64,000 nt of DNA. Origin: Taeniopygia guttata. Taxonomy: Eukaryota > Chordata > Aves > Passeriformes > Estrildidae. Location: NCBI RefSeq assembly GCF_048771995.1, contig NC_133050.1:1562501-1626500 (forward strand). The letters are read 5' to 3'. Below are positions 21,616-33,503 of the stretch, one piece after another (the stretch's first letter is position 1; every line of letters begins with the position of its first letter). A program made the position numbers and the translations under genes. The notes under the pieces are model-generated. The model worked only from the letters and a program-made list of their open reading frames with translations. It was not told where the DNA came from and made no database searches.

Positions 21616-24600
21616 GTAAGGGCAGGCAGCAGAGCCTTTTCAGATGCTTTTACAGTCCATGGACACAATATGGAAGCGTCTCAAGAACAAGAATATGCCA
21701 CAATGTGAAGGTTATTCTGACACCTAAAGCCAGCAAAGCTCTCTCGAGCCTCGGGCTCCTGTTTGTGCCGCTGAGCACACTCCTGTGGGAAGCCCAGAGC
21801 AATCCACCCAGCCCTGAGCTGAGTAGTACTTAAACCATGCAGATGCTGAGTGAAACCACAAGTTTCTCTGGGGTTTGGTTCCTTGTTCTGGGCATTGAAC
21901 ACCCCTCGTTCCTTACCAAGTAGCTTGATATGATCCTGATGGTCAGGACTGAAGCTTCGCCTTCAGCATTCCAGGCTCTTTCCTTGGCACATCGGGAGTA
22001 GCAGGCTGCCATTCAGGGGGAAGCCAGAGGCTCCTGCTGAAAACCCTGGGGGCTTTCAGCTTCCAAGCACACGCTTGAGAAATGTGGGACAGGCCCTAGA
22101 GCTGGTTAGAGCGCAGCAGGGAAAGCTCTTTGGAATTCTCAACAGCCTGGCTGATTGTTGATGGGCACCCAGCTGCCAAACCTGCCAAGGTCCCTTTGGA
22201 TGGTCCCTCTCACTCTGTAAAGAAGGACAAGTCCCTTGGGCTACTGCCTGCTTGGCCAGCAACACTAAAATAAAGGTGGCAAGTCGGCTCCATGACCTTG
22301 CAAGAGTTTAAACTGCAGTCTCTGCATTCAGGTGCTTGTTGTTCAGACAAAAGGGTGTTGTGATTTTTTACAAGTGCTGCTATGACCATGAGAATTTACT
22401 GTGTCATGCAAAGTCATTCTGAAGTCTCCTAAATACAGGGTGTGTGGAAGATGATGTACCTTTGTGTCCATTATCAAAAGCATTAAAAAGTCAGCAGTCA
22501 GCCAGGACAAGAGTGTGTTGTGTCCCCCTGCAGAGCAGCTTGGAAGTGCTGATGAGAGAAGGGCTGTGAGCAGGGGCTGGGCTTTTGCTCGTCGCTCCAG
22601 CCTGTTTGGACACAGCTACCCCGTGTCCTAGGTCAGGATCAGCAACTGAAGGTTTGGCTGTTGAGGCCAAGTTGGGCTGGGCTGTCTGTGCTATGCCAGG
22701 CCCTAGGGAAGGCCTGGGCAGTCACTCTGAGGGCCCGGCTCTGCTGTTGACATGGCACAAATGTGCCTTGTCTGGGCGAGTTTCCACGTCACTCATTTCC
22801 CATACTCAGGTGTGAGGATCTTGAGCCTCATTGTCCTGGAATAACCGGCTGTGGGAGTCTGGGGCAAGCAACTCATGTCTCTCTGTGTGTGCAACTTGTA
22901 GGTCAGCAAAGGAGAGCCTGGAATCCAGGCTGTGTGCTGCTCAGCAGCAGATATCTCAGCTGGAGGTGACCAGGGAACATCTGAAGGCAGAGCTGCAAGC
23001 TGAGCTGCAGGCAGCTCGCAGTGAAGTCCAGACAGCGCACAGGAGGCACGAGGAAGAGCTACAAGGCCTCAAAGAGGAAATGAATCTCCTCCTTGAGCAG
23101 AGGGAGGCACTACAAAAGCAGGTGAGTGAAACAGCAGTGGCACTGCAGCCGTGCAGGGAGGGGTCTGTGGCCTTCTTGCTTTTCCATGGCAGAGCAGCAG
23201 CTGATGGGGTGATCCCTGGGGCTGTCTCAGGCTCTGGGGGCTCCGTGGCAGCTGCTCTTCAGGACGCCCAAAGCTCTGCTGAATCTCAGCTGCTGCTCTG
23301 GACAGCTGGGCTAGTCCTCAGGGCTGTTGGCCAGCAAGCATCAGCAAGGATTCCTGCTGGCCTCTCCTTGCTAGCCTTGGTGTGGGAGGTGCTTTTTCAG
23401 GTGCCCTTGGTGGTGGGCCACTTGGAGACTGCTACAAGTTGTCCATATCCAGTGTGAATCTGGTGCTCTCAGGACAGGGAGAAATGGAAAGTTGTCCTTT
23501 GCCTTTCCTCAAAGCCTGTGCTGTGGCTGACAGTGACAAGCTGTGGCTGTAGCCTCTGACTGCTTTGTTCTGTTTGACTGGAGGTGGGAGAGTTGACATC
23601 TCAGCTGGCAGCCTCCCGAGAGTCCCAGGAAATGACTGTCCAGAGAGCCCAGCAAGATGTGAGGGAGGCCCAGGAAGAGTCCAGGCAGAAGCAGTTGGAG
23701 GTTGAGCACACCCAGAAGATGCTGGAGGAGGCAAAACAACAGAACAAGGAGCTGCAAGTGCATCTGCAGAACTTGGAGAGGGAATGGAGTGGATGGGAAG
23801 AAGTGGCTCAGCACAATTCAGAATTGCAGGCTTCTGTGCATACTCTACAGAAGGAAAAAGCCAGGTAAATGAAAGCCTGTGGGACTCTGCATTGTGGTGA
23901 ATGGATTCCTTCTTTGCCATCCTTGCACCTGCCAGGGCCTCTGGCAGCATTTCTTAAGTGGCAGATTCTGAACTCTGGGTGCAGACACTTCTCATGGTCT
24001 GCATGTGTCATGGTTTGACGCCCCATGAAAATGCATCCTACCAATCAAATGCTGTGAAATGCGATCGAGAGCAGAGCAAAGCAGGCCAAACTTAATAACA
24101 AAGGAAAGACTTTATTACACTACTGCTAATAATATAAAGGGGAAGAAAAAGAAAAAAAACCACACAAACTTCAAAATGAAAACCTTCCAAAACACTCCTC
24201 CTCCCACCACCCAACTCCAACAAACCACAGCGAGACCCATTTAGATCCTTAATCCAGTTTTCACCCTTCAATATAATCAATACTGAATCCATCGGGGAAG
24301 AGAGGAGTCCCCCTTGCACCACAGACCCCCAGGAAACACAACTGCCACCTTTTGTGTTTCCAATGTCACATGGCACCGCCCAGACACACCGGCCAGTGCG
24401 ACACTCTCCTCTCCATGTCACAGTGCTCTCACCACCGTGCATGGACAGAGACTGCTTATAGGGCCCCTTTAAGGATGCTTTGCCAAGGACCACCAGGAAC
24501 AACAGTCCAGTATCACATTTCGGGACTAGAGTCCCCCCCATTTTCCCCTGGGGCCGAGGGTCCAAGGTCGGAGATCGCCTTCTCTTCTTCTCTGAAGACG

Positions 24601-27600
24601 GAGGGCATCCTCACACCCTCCTCAGCTCTCTCTCTGTCCACTCCAAAACTGGTAGTTGCTGCAGAAGGTCTCTTGGCTCACCAGTGCATCCCCCTAAAAT
24701 GCAGTCCCTCTTGAAAGAAGGAGTGGTTCAGTCTGTGGTAAACAAGCAGAGTCCAGCCAAATGGCACTCCATCATCTCCCCCCAACCTTCTTCTCTGAAC
24801 ATCTGAGGTCCCAGGCTGTCTCTCTTTCCTTCAAATTGAGGAGGAGTAATATTTCATAAAGCCTTCATTTCCCAGAAAAGGGTTAAAATTCCTGGACTCC
24901 CCGGATGGCTGCAATCTCAGCCCAGGACTCCTTCTCCTGTCTCCCACGCTGGGCATCTTCCCCCCCTTCTCCTTCTCCTCCGCCGGCAAACTCCCAGGTG
25001 TCTGCTGGCTCTCTATCTCTTTTCCCTCTAGCTTAGGGGAGGGGGAACAAAGACATCCCAGATGTTCTCCACCCTTCCGTCCGCAGGAGCTGGCCCAGCT
25101 CGGTTCCGATCCTTTACCTCCTGGCCTACCTGTGCAGGCCGCATGGCTCCCCTCCCCCAGCCAGCCTGGGCTGGGGAGAGGTCCGTACCTTGCGATGACC
25201 GGAACCAAAGGAGAGTGAGTCCTCCTGGGAATTCCGCCTTTAACCCCTCTGTGTTCTCAGAGGCGTGTCCACCTTCAATTGGTCACCCCAAGTGTCAGTA
25301 TCCAAACCTGACCCCTGACTGTGACCTCTTCCTTCCAAAAAAAAAAATTCTCTTCCCGTGTCAAACCATGAGAGGATGTTGTCTTTCATTTTCTTTCCTT
25401 TTAAGCCTTCAGCTAGAGTTTTTCTGCAGTCAAAGTCTTTTGGGGTAGTCCTTTGCCTCTAGGGGGTTTGTGTTGTTAGGTGGGTGTGTTGAAGCTGCCC
25501 GAGCTGCATTGTAAGGAGCTGGATCCATCCATCAGCCCCACCTTGGGTCTTGTACCTTGAAGCCTTTGGGATGTGGATCAGCCTGGCTTCTGATGCTCTT
25601 TCTGGGCAGAACCATCTTAAGGCCCTGCTTGCTGATCTAGGCCAGATTGCCCTCAGAGGCAGCCCAGAAACAAGAATGGCTCTGTGGCATCGTTCCTCAT
25701 AAAATGTGTCCTGGGGCCTGGAGGGGGTCAAGCAGGCTCCCTGCCACCCTGCACAGTCACAGGCATTACTGACTGTGCAAAGAATGCAGAAACAGGACCA
25801 GGGGATGGGGGGCTCCTCCAGCTGATCGAGTCCTGCCAGTCTTCAGTGCCACAGGATTCTTCTTCCAAACCAAAGACAAAGGAGAGGCAGGGCACTCCTG
25901 CTTGCCTGGAGCCTTCTGCATCTGCCATCAGGTTTTGCTCCAAGCCTTGGCTGCCACTTGGGCCTCTGTTTCTCCAGCTGAAAGTAGGATGGGTGCTGGT
26001 AAACCTTAGGGAACTCGCCAGAGATCCCCTGGCTGTAGGCTGCTGCTCCTCCTACCGGGACGTAGAAGATTGGGGAAGGAAATGTCTCTTCCATGTTGAC
26101 CAAACCTCCCTGCCTTGGAGCCTGGTTAGTCAGAAGAAAATTGTTCCTCTCCTCTAAAGTCTTCATTGCAAGACTTCATTAGCTTTGTATTCACATTCCC
26201 ATCTCAAAAAGAAGGTAGGGCATGTAGGCAGGACTCCCTGTTCTTTCAGGAGCAAAAGCAGAGTCGGCACATGTTGGGCTGTGACTGCAGGGGGAACAAA
26301 CAGCCAAGTTGTTTAGACAAACCTCATCAGACAGAGGAGTTTTTCCCTGAGGTGCTGCAAGTCCTAAGAGCTTATAGAATGTGATATCATATAGTAATGA
26401 GTTGCTTGCTTCCCTTCTAGGCTGCTTGTGTCTCTGGAGGAGAAGAACCAGTGCTTCCGAAAACTGGAAGAACAGAACCTGGTGCTGAAAAATCGTGTGT
26501 CTCGCTTATTTTCTGCTCTTAAGCAGGCAGAGCAGCTCTGTTCTGAGCATAGGAGACAAATGCAGGAGCTCAACACCCAGGTAAGCTGTGCAGTGGCATC
26601 CTCTTCTCCAGGGACACACAGCAGCACCTTTGGCTTGGAGGCCCCAACCTCTTTCCCCTCCCGGCAGCATCCACAGCTGCCGTGTTCTGCCTGGGGCTGC
26701 TGCGGCACCCTGAGGCCCAGGCTGGATCTGGTGTCTGCTGCCGAAGTTTTGCACCGTTCTCTCCCGGCTCCCAGCAGGACATCTGGGAGAGGAAGCAGCA
26801 GCAGCCTCCTCTGGAGCTTCTCCGTCCCTCTGTTAGCAGTGTTGTCCCAGACAGAGTTGGTGCCTGTGCCAGCACTGAGCAATGTGGGGACACAGAGGTG
26901 GCTGTGGCAGGCTGGGCAGGGCACTTCCAGCGCAGCCATCTCAGCTGCTGTTCAGAGCTGCAGCCTCAAGGATGCCCATTGCCTCCCTTTCCCTCTTTTC
27001 TCTACATTTGTCTCCATTGGAATCCTTGCTTCTGTGCCTTCTGGTTTTGGCATGGTTTTTGCCTGAAATAATTTCTCCTTTGTTCCTCTCCCTACTGTGC
27101 ACTCTGCGGCCTCAGGAGCAGCCCTGTCCCTGAGGCTCTGTGCATCCTTCTTCCAGATGCAGGCCATGCTGCTGGCAGAGATAGAGAAGACAGCTCAGCA
27201 GGCAACTGAAGAGAAGCAGCTGCTGGAAACTGAGGTGTCTGAGCTGCGTGTGAGGCTCCAGAGCTCTGAGGAAAGAGCAGAGGCCATGGCCACACAGTGT
27301 AAGGCCATGGAGCTGGGGCTGAGGAAGACACAGGCTCAGAGGGACAATCTCAGAGCCTACAATCAGGAGCTGCTGAAACAGCTGGAGCACATTGAGCAAG
27401 GTACAGCTTCTCCTCCCCCAGCCACTGCCCCACCCTGTCCCACCTGCAAGGATCTTGCTGATGCCTTGCAGAGGAAAAGTGCCCAGAGATGTCAGAGGGG
27501 AAAAACAGCCAGCAGGAAATTTATCCATCCAAGTGCCAGTGAAAGCTTTTTTCTTGAGAAAGATGCTGTGGCTTGCAGAGCCATCTGGCTGTGCTAGGGC

Positions 27601-29226
27601 TGATCCTGGGCTGGAGCCTTTCAGGTGCCATGTCTCTGTTAAGGAGCTGCAGCTGGATGCCTCAGCTTGATTCCCCCAAATTCCAGGACCTGCCAGAGCC
27701 TCCAGGCCATTGGCCTCTCTGAGTAGGGCTGCACAGACATCCCCTCTCCTTTGTCCCTCTTGGATTGCTCCCTCTGCACAAGACCAAGAGCAAACACACT
27801 TTCCTATCCCTCTGAACCTTGCCCCTTTCATTCCTGCTTTTTACTCTGCCTGGAAATTTCCTTCATTTCTGTCAGCTTTGGAGCCCTTGTGTGCTCAGGG
27901 CCTGGCAAACACCGGCAGGCAGAGAAGACAGTGCTGTTGTCTCTGCAGGATGCACATCAGTGTGTCTTTGCTTTGCTTGTCCCCTTCTCCTTCTCCTTCC
28001 CTTCCCTGCTGCAGATTGGTGGAAGACACAACTCAAGCACATTTCTCGAGAAAATGCCCTGGAGAAAGAGGCCACTGAAAGACAGGAAGAGGCTGTGACT
28101 CTTCGTCAGGAGGTGGCATCTCTGAAGAGGAAATTGGAGACTCTGGAGAAGGAAAGGAAGGATGTGCTGGTAAGATTGGCAGATGCCACAGAGGGCCAAT
28201 TCCTAGCTATGTTTGGACCTTGTGGTGATAGTTCTAAGGAGCAGACTTTTTCAGTTAAACTTTTCTATCTGCATTCTTCAGAATAAGGAGGAGATGTTGT
28301 AGTCATGCCAAAGGCAGTTAATGCTGAAGCTGCTGATTTTCCTCCATGCTGGGCTTCTGTTCCCTAGAAGCTTTAGTTCTCAATCTCCACACTCTCTCTA
28401 TGGCCATTGCATGGTTTGGGGAATTTCTTGTGTCCAAACCCATGTTCACATTTCTAAATATCTGAAAGGGAAGGTGAGAAGACCAAGACTGCTGTTAATA
28501 GAAAGGTGTTTGGCCTTGGCCATCTGAGAGCAGCCAGTGGGGAGAGAAGAGAGGAAAGCCGAGTGCTGATCCACACCAGGACGTGTGCCTGCAAGGGGAG
28601 AACTCGTCCTGAGTGGCAGCAGAGAATGACAGACTGATCTGGCCATTGCTGCTCCAAGAGAGGGCAGTGGGGCTCTCGGGGATGGGGCCATGGAAACTCT
28701 ACACAGGAGAGGTGGAACAGCACTCCTGGCAGCCCAGCCCCAGGGAAGGAAATGCTGGGGGTGTTTGCTCTTGCCTTCCTCCCTGATGGAGAGCATGTCC
28801 TCGTGGCACTGCCTAAATCCTGCTTAGCATGGACTTGAAATCCTGGCTGCAGTTCTGGCAGCTCCTGCCCAAAGGAGCGCTGGAGTGGAGCTGCAAGAGG
28901 TCGGGGAAGGGTGGAAAGGAAGCTGGGACAGGCTGAGCGAGCTGGGCAAGAGCAGCATCAAGGGGGGAAGCAGCAAAGGTCTGCAGCATGCCGAGGGGCA
29001 GAGAGAGAGGGGCAGCCTGTGCATGTTTGCTGACAGGTTTCTGTGACCCTCTCTCCCATCCAACGTGCAGGTGGAACCTGAAAGGAGAAGAATCAGAACT
29101 TTTAGGAGAGTGTTCCTCCCAGACTACATTACGTTTCCTGTCCACGAGTCTGCCCATCAAAATCGGTCAACTTTTGAAATGGAAGAGTCCTCCAGCAGCT
29201 ATGGGGAGCAGCAGCCCTCCTGCTGA
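21413..29226 (+). CDS. CEP250/rootletin-like coiled-coil protein, unit 2
   Basis: Exons 21413-21615, 22902-23121, 23584-23864, 26421-26580, 27157-27400, 28015-28169 and 29071-29226 total 1,419 nt. They form one open frame of 472 residues from the first exon to a TGA at 29224-29226. All junctions are phase-compatible with GT/AG sites. No first exon with an ATG was found. Transcription may therefore start inside unit 1, whose last exon ends in the matching phase, or an unrecognised 5' exon exists. The protein is coiled coil like unit 1, with a fused second exon and its own C-terminus. An AATAAA at 29,799 would give a 3' UTR of about 570 bp. It has no internal stops, so it is the most intact of the three copies. 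Confidence 0.62.
21616..22901. other. Unit 2 intron, mostly absent from unit 1
   Basis: About 1.0 kb (21,630-22,655) has no counterpart at 11,528-11,642 in unit 1. Similarity resumes at 22,656 with tttggctgttgaggccaag. No exon or recognised repeat was found in it. Confidence 0.5.
22902..23121 (+). CDS. Fused exon in unit 2
   Basis: A single 220-nt exon whose left part equals the start of unit 1 exon 11888-12015 (SAKESLESRLCAAQQQ). Its right part equals unit 1 exon 14300-14434 (AELQAARSEVQTAHRR). The switch occurs at about 22,983-22,988, where the two parent exons share GAGGC. The frame is kept across the junction and both outer splice sites are preserved. Confidence 0.8.
24006..25373 (-). 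mobile_element. Solo LTR in an intron of unit 2 (duplicate of the LTR at 15,319)
   Basis: Same element at the same intronic site as 15,319-16,683. The flanking duplication is GCATG on the left and GGATG on the right, so one base has changed since duplication. The last bases read CATGAGA instead of CATGACA. It was copied with the segment, not inserted separately. Confidence 0.85.
26421..28169 (+). CDS. 3' exon block of unit 2 (copy C)
   Basis: Exons 26421-26580, 27157-27400 and 28015-28169, each equal in length to the exons of copies A and B. Changes are few (for example Arg to Gln in the KTARQAT region, Glu-Asn to Glu-Thr in KRKLETLEKE). The frame is open throughout. Confidence 0.68.
29071..29226 (+). 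CDS. Unit 2 specific terminal exon
   Basis: After the acceptor ccaacgtgcag it reads in phase 0 for 51 codons to TGA. It starts VEPERRR, contains FLPDYITFPVHES and ends with a Ser-rich run before Cys. It is basic then acidic and not coiled coil. I did not recognise it. It replaces the variable exon used by copies A and B. Confidence 0.6.
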   Translation: MEPERRRIRTFRRVFLPDYITFPVHESAHQNRSTFEMEESSSSYGEQQPSC

Positions 29227-30150
29227 TGCACAGCCTGTGGAGAAAGGGGTCAGTGGCCCAAATGTGTGCTTTGGAAATCAGAGTTGGGTTCCTAAATCCC
29301 CTCAGAACTCTCTCTAACTGACCTGTGGTGGCTGAGGGATGTACATGGGAAGGCTTTACCGGCCTTGAACTGGACTTGTTGATCATCTGAGCTCTGTTCT
29401 GTCTGGGAGCCTGTTCCTTTCCCCTTGCCCCAGGGCACAGTGTTGGTGAGGGCTGGAGCTGGAGGCTGTGTCTGCCCCGGGAGCGGGTACCGTGGGGCTG
29501 CAGGTGCTCCTGCCAGCCTGGGCTTGTCTGAGCCGGGCCTTGTGCCTCTTTCAGGTGTCCCTCTGCAGGCACAGCTGGCCCAAGACCGACAGGACCACCT
29601 GGAGAGCTGTGCAGGCAGCAGGCAGGAGACACGAGGTGCAGAAAGGACCTCCTTGCTTCCTGAATGTCTCAGAGGAGGCAGGCTGCAGCTGGATGCAGGC
29701 TTAGATTTAGTCAGTAGTTTATCTTTAAAGGATAGCATAGATGCAATTGAACCTTTACACAACTCTGTTCCATAGGATGTAAGATATATTTATAGAAAAA
29801 TAAAGAGTTTATTATGATCATGATTAAACTAATAGATCTTTCTCTGGGTTATTTACTACTCAGTACAGGGAACTATAACTTCCAGTATAGTGCATTATAT
29901 TTTGAAGCAACATTGCAGCAATTCTAGTCAAGCCAGCAAAACCAATTCTTAAAGATTGATGCTACTCATCCAAACCAATGACCACGGGCAAACATTTCTC
30001 TCAGCCTCAAGGCATGACCTTGAGAGGCATCCTCACTCCAGGGAGGAATCTGCAGAAAGGAGACATGTGACATGAACCACTTTGGTGAGAGCAGGAGAAA
30101 CCTGCCATGCATGGAGCTTTTTCATTTGTCCTTAGGAAACTGTTTATTCC
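29227..30150. other. 3' flank of unit 2
   Basis: Probable 3' UTR and flank. A candidate further exon follows the acceptor gcctctttcag near 29,555 (frame with LQAQLAQDRQDHLES) but is not needed by the open frame. From 29,700 the sequence becomes AT-rich. Confidence 0.35.
29799..29804 (+). promoter_or_regulatory. Candidate poly(A) signal for unit 2
   Basis: AATAAA followed by a T-rich stretch, 573 nt after the stop codon. It is the first canonical signal on this strand downstream of the terminal exon. Confidence 0.4.
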
Positions 30151-30154
30151 CAGA

Positions 30155-31080
30155 GTCCCAGAATCTGGGGCTGGGGGAGGCTGGAGGCACCTCTGCAGGT
30201 CACCTTGCCCAGCCCCTGCTCCATCAGGGCCACCCAGAGCCAGCTGCCCAGGACACGTCCAGGTGGCTTTTGAGTCTCTCCAGGGATGGAGATCCACCAC
30301 CTCCCTGGGCACCTGCACCAGTGCTCAGCCACCCTCCCAGTGCAGAAGTGTCTCCTGAGCTCGGAGGGCCCCTCCTGTGTGTCACCTGGTGCCCAAGGCC
30401 CCTGGGGCTGTCCCTGGCTCTGCTCCCTCTGCAGCCTCCCCCCGGGTGTTTATCCCCAGGGATGAGATGCCCTGAGCCTGCTCTGCTCCAGGCTGGGCAG
30501 TGCCAGCTCTCTCAGCCTCTCCTCACGGCAGAGATGCTCCAGTCCCTCCCTCATCTTCATGGCCCTGAGCTGGACTCTGTCCAGTCTGTCCCTGTCTCCT
30601 GTACTGGGCAGCCCAGCTCTGGGCCCAGCACTCCAGGGCTGGCCTCACTGGTGTGGAGCAGAGGGAAAGGATCCCCTCCCTCCACCAGCTGTGTCACAGC
30701 TGCCAGTGCAGCCCAGGACGCTGTTCTGCCTTGCTGCAGGAGCGCATTGCTGGCCCGTGGGCATCCTGGTGTCCAGCAGGACCCTGCCAAACTTCAGTTT
30801 TTCAACTGGGTGGCCCCCAGCAGATACCAGTGCCTGTGCCTGTTCCTTCCCAAGGACACGGCTCAGCGCTTGCCATTGAACTGTCACCCTTGTTGAACTG
30901 TCCCTCTGGATGGCAGCACTTCTCTCTGGCAGCTCAGCCACTGCTCCCAGTTTGTGGGAGGGCACACCCTGGCCCCATCACCCAGTTTACTAACAAAGGT
31001 GTCAGAAAGGACTGGGCTCAGCATTGTCCTCCAGGCTCCACCGCTAGACTTTGTGCCACTGATCACCAGGGTTCCAAGAA
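30155..31080 (-). mobile_element. CR1 LINE fragment
   Basis: Reverse-complement CR1 3'-region, with blocks such as cccagagccagctgcccagg, ccagggatggagatccacca and the chain of tcccag/ctctgctcc motifs in order. It ends around the agactttgtgccactgatc block. It is diverged and has no intact reverse transcriptase frame. Confidence 0.75.
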
Positions 31081-32640
31081 GGTAGATTCTGTGCAAGGTG
31101 TCTTTGCTTGTATGTACAAATTCAGAAAGAATTGGCAGGATTTATAACAGGGATTTCTGTTCCATATCTTATGTGGGAAAAAATGTAATGATCCATGCTC
31201 GCTCTCACTGGCAGTGGGTAAAGGAAAAGTGGTCCTGTGGTTGGTGACAGTGGATGTCACCTGCACAGGAACTGTGCCAGACTGGTGTGACATACTGTGG
31301 GAGGGAGCCCTCTGAGGAAGGTAAAAGCTGGGCTGTAGAGATCATGCAAAGACTATTCTTCAAAGCATTGAAGCCCCCTGTTTTTTGGAGATCAGGAACA
31401 ATTCCTAGGCAAGGGCTGAAGCTGCAATTCTCTGAGACCCTTTCCCTCCCAGATCAAGTTTTCCATTAATGATGACAGACCAAATTTGAAACTTGTATAA
31501 TTCACTCATCTTTCTATGACCTCTGCTAGGAGGGAGGAATTCTTGATCCTGAAAATACTCAAGAATTGGCTGAGGATGAGAAGGTCAAGGGTTGAGGGCA
31601 TATTTTAAAATAACTTAGCAAAGTGAAAAGCAGAATCCCAACCCTGGGTGATAGGAGATCAAGTGAACCGGAAACTTGTGATCAACCTCATCTCAGAAAG
31701 GAGGAATGTGGAAGAAAAAATTGTGGAAGAAGAATCAAGTTATCCAGGAGGAGTGTACAGACATTCCTGTGGAAGCAGTTACGGAGTTAAGAAGAAGCCT
31801 GCCCTGCATCATGTGAGCAAGAATGCTGAGGGGGTTTATTCCACCATGATCATACATATCACAAGGTAGTTCCTAGCTCATACATAAACATTACTTCTCA
31901 TAGAACTATTTTACCCACCTCTGCCTCTTGCTGGAAGTCCTTTTATGGTCTTGGAGGATCATCTAAAGAGATCTCTGGTGGTCATATGCACTGTGAGCCC
32001 TCCAAATTGGAAGTGCCCTTGCCTTGAACTTCTCTTAGGGCAGGCACTGTTGTTTCTTGTCACATAACTGTGCCACAAAACCCACTTAGGTGCCTTATAA
32101 TCTGTTTTTCCTCTGCTTCCAGTTCTGTTCAACATCCCGTGTGTCTACTTTTACATTCCTTTCTCTCATCTGCTAGTTAGTCTTTAAGCTGTATCTTGCA
32201 ACCAAAACTTGCTGTTTTCCATGTTTTCTGTCACAGTGAGTAGCAGCAATGCATCCTCCTGGCTGGAGCCACCCCCATTTCTATGGTCCCTGAGGCTGAC
32301 AGACACGCCACGCACTGGTGGCATGTCCAGCCTCAGCTCAGCTCGCATCCCTTGCCCAGACAGGGGAGAGCCACAGGCAGCAGAGGCAGAAGCCATGTGC
32401 TCAGGCTGCCCCGCCTTGAAGGCACAAAAGCCTCCACGTTCTACTGGTCAAGGGTCAAGGCACCTGTCAGGGCACCTGAGCCTTCAGCGCTGAGCGATGG
32501 CACCCCACTTCTGCAGCCTTGGCCCAGTCAGATGACCCTGTCTCCTGAGGAGCTGCCCTTTGACCTTGGCAGGGACCACTCAATGGACATGATGCCATGG
32601 CAGCTTGGTAAGCCCTGGATTTGTCATCACTATGGTGATG
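31081..32640. other. Intergenic, nothing recognised
   Basis: No gene or repeat family recognised. A 19-bp exact match to the variable exon of copy B occurs at 31,551-31,569 (same strand as 20,503-20,521). Short open frames have no supporting features. Confidence 0.35.
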
Positions 32641-32649
32641 TTTCACCTC

Positions 32650-32850
32650 AGCATAGAATCCCAGACTGGTTTGAGCTGGAGAGACCTCAAAGCTCATCCT
32701 ATTCCAGCCCCTGCCATGGGCAGGGACACCTGCCACCAGACCAGGTTGCTCCAAGCCCCCTCCAACCTGGCCTCAGACACTTGCAGGGATGGGACAGCCA
32801 CAGCTGCTCTGGGCAACATGTGCCAGTGTCTTACCATCCCCACAGGGAAG
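32650..32850 (-). mobile_element. CR1 LINE 3' end
   Basis: Reverse orientation; typical terminal CR1 words (agaatcccagactggttt, ccatgggcagggacacct, ccaggttgctccaag) in the right order. Confidence 0.85.
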
Positions 32851-33482
32851 AGTGTGGAGTTGTGTTTTTAGCTTCCACTATATGTATGTTCAAAATGGTT
32901 TAGCCCTCTGTACCCTCCTGTGCCCTTTTGGTTCATCCCAGGTTTTCCCATCAGTACCTGTGTGTCCCATCAATCCCAAAAACCCTGATCCATGCCCCTG
33001 ACCCCTCCTGGGTGACTTGTCCACCCTTCCCCTTGGTCTGGAGGCTTCTGCCAGGGTCACTGAGTGACTGGACAATGGCCTGGGGTCCCTCCCCTCCTCC
33101 CTTCTAAGTGGATACCCTGGTTGTCCTTCCCTCGGAGGGCCACACCCATGTCTTCTCCCAAATGGCTGATCGGGTTTCCCCGCCCTCCCTATATCAGGGC
33201 CTGTTCGAGGCTCAGAGCTCACCCTCTTCTGCTGGATCCCTTCGAGTGCAGTTGGGCTCCGGGGCTCTCCTCGGAGTCACAATAAATCTTGGACCTATCC
33301 CCAGAAGAGTGTCACCTCCTTCCTTGCCGGTGGGATCAGCAATATCCTTGGACCCACGAAGGCACGCTCTAAAGCCCTGCTGGGTTCAGCAGAGAGTGCC
33401 TCTCGCTGCTCTATCGCCCCGTGGAGAGGTAGCCAGGGCTGGCAAGAGATCTGCTCTTACGAAGTGGGGACAGGACATGGCA
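32851..33482 (+). mobile_element. ERVK-like 5' LTR, approximate left end
   Basis: TATATC near 33,190, a poly(A) signal AATAAA at 33,281-33,286 and an LTR end in CA at 33,482. It is followed three bases later by a lysine-type primer site. The left boundary is uncertain; the sequence between the CR1 end and TATA shows no other identity. Confidence 0.6.
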
Positions 33483-33485
33483 GTT

Positions 33486-33503
33486 TGGTGCCCAACATGG
33501 GAC
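33486..33503 (+). promoter_or_regulatory. Retroviral primer binding site, tRNA-Lys type
   Basis: TGGTGCCCAACATGGGAC resembles the tRNA-Lys(1,2) complement used by betaretrovirus-like ERVs, with a few mismatches. It sits just after the LTR, as expected. Confidence 0.6.

Larger units (their letters stand above)
22985..29020 (+). repeat. Tandem segmental duplication, right arm
   Basis: Partner of 14,310-20,390 at a spacing of 8,687-8,690 bp. Homology to the left arm ends at about 29,020, after ggcagcctgtgc. From there the right arm continues into a different terminal exon. Confidence 0.9.
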
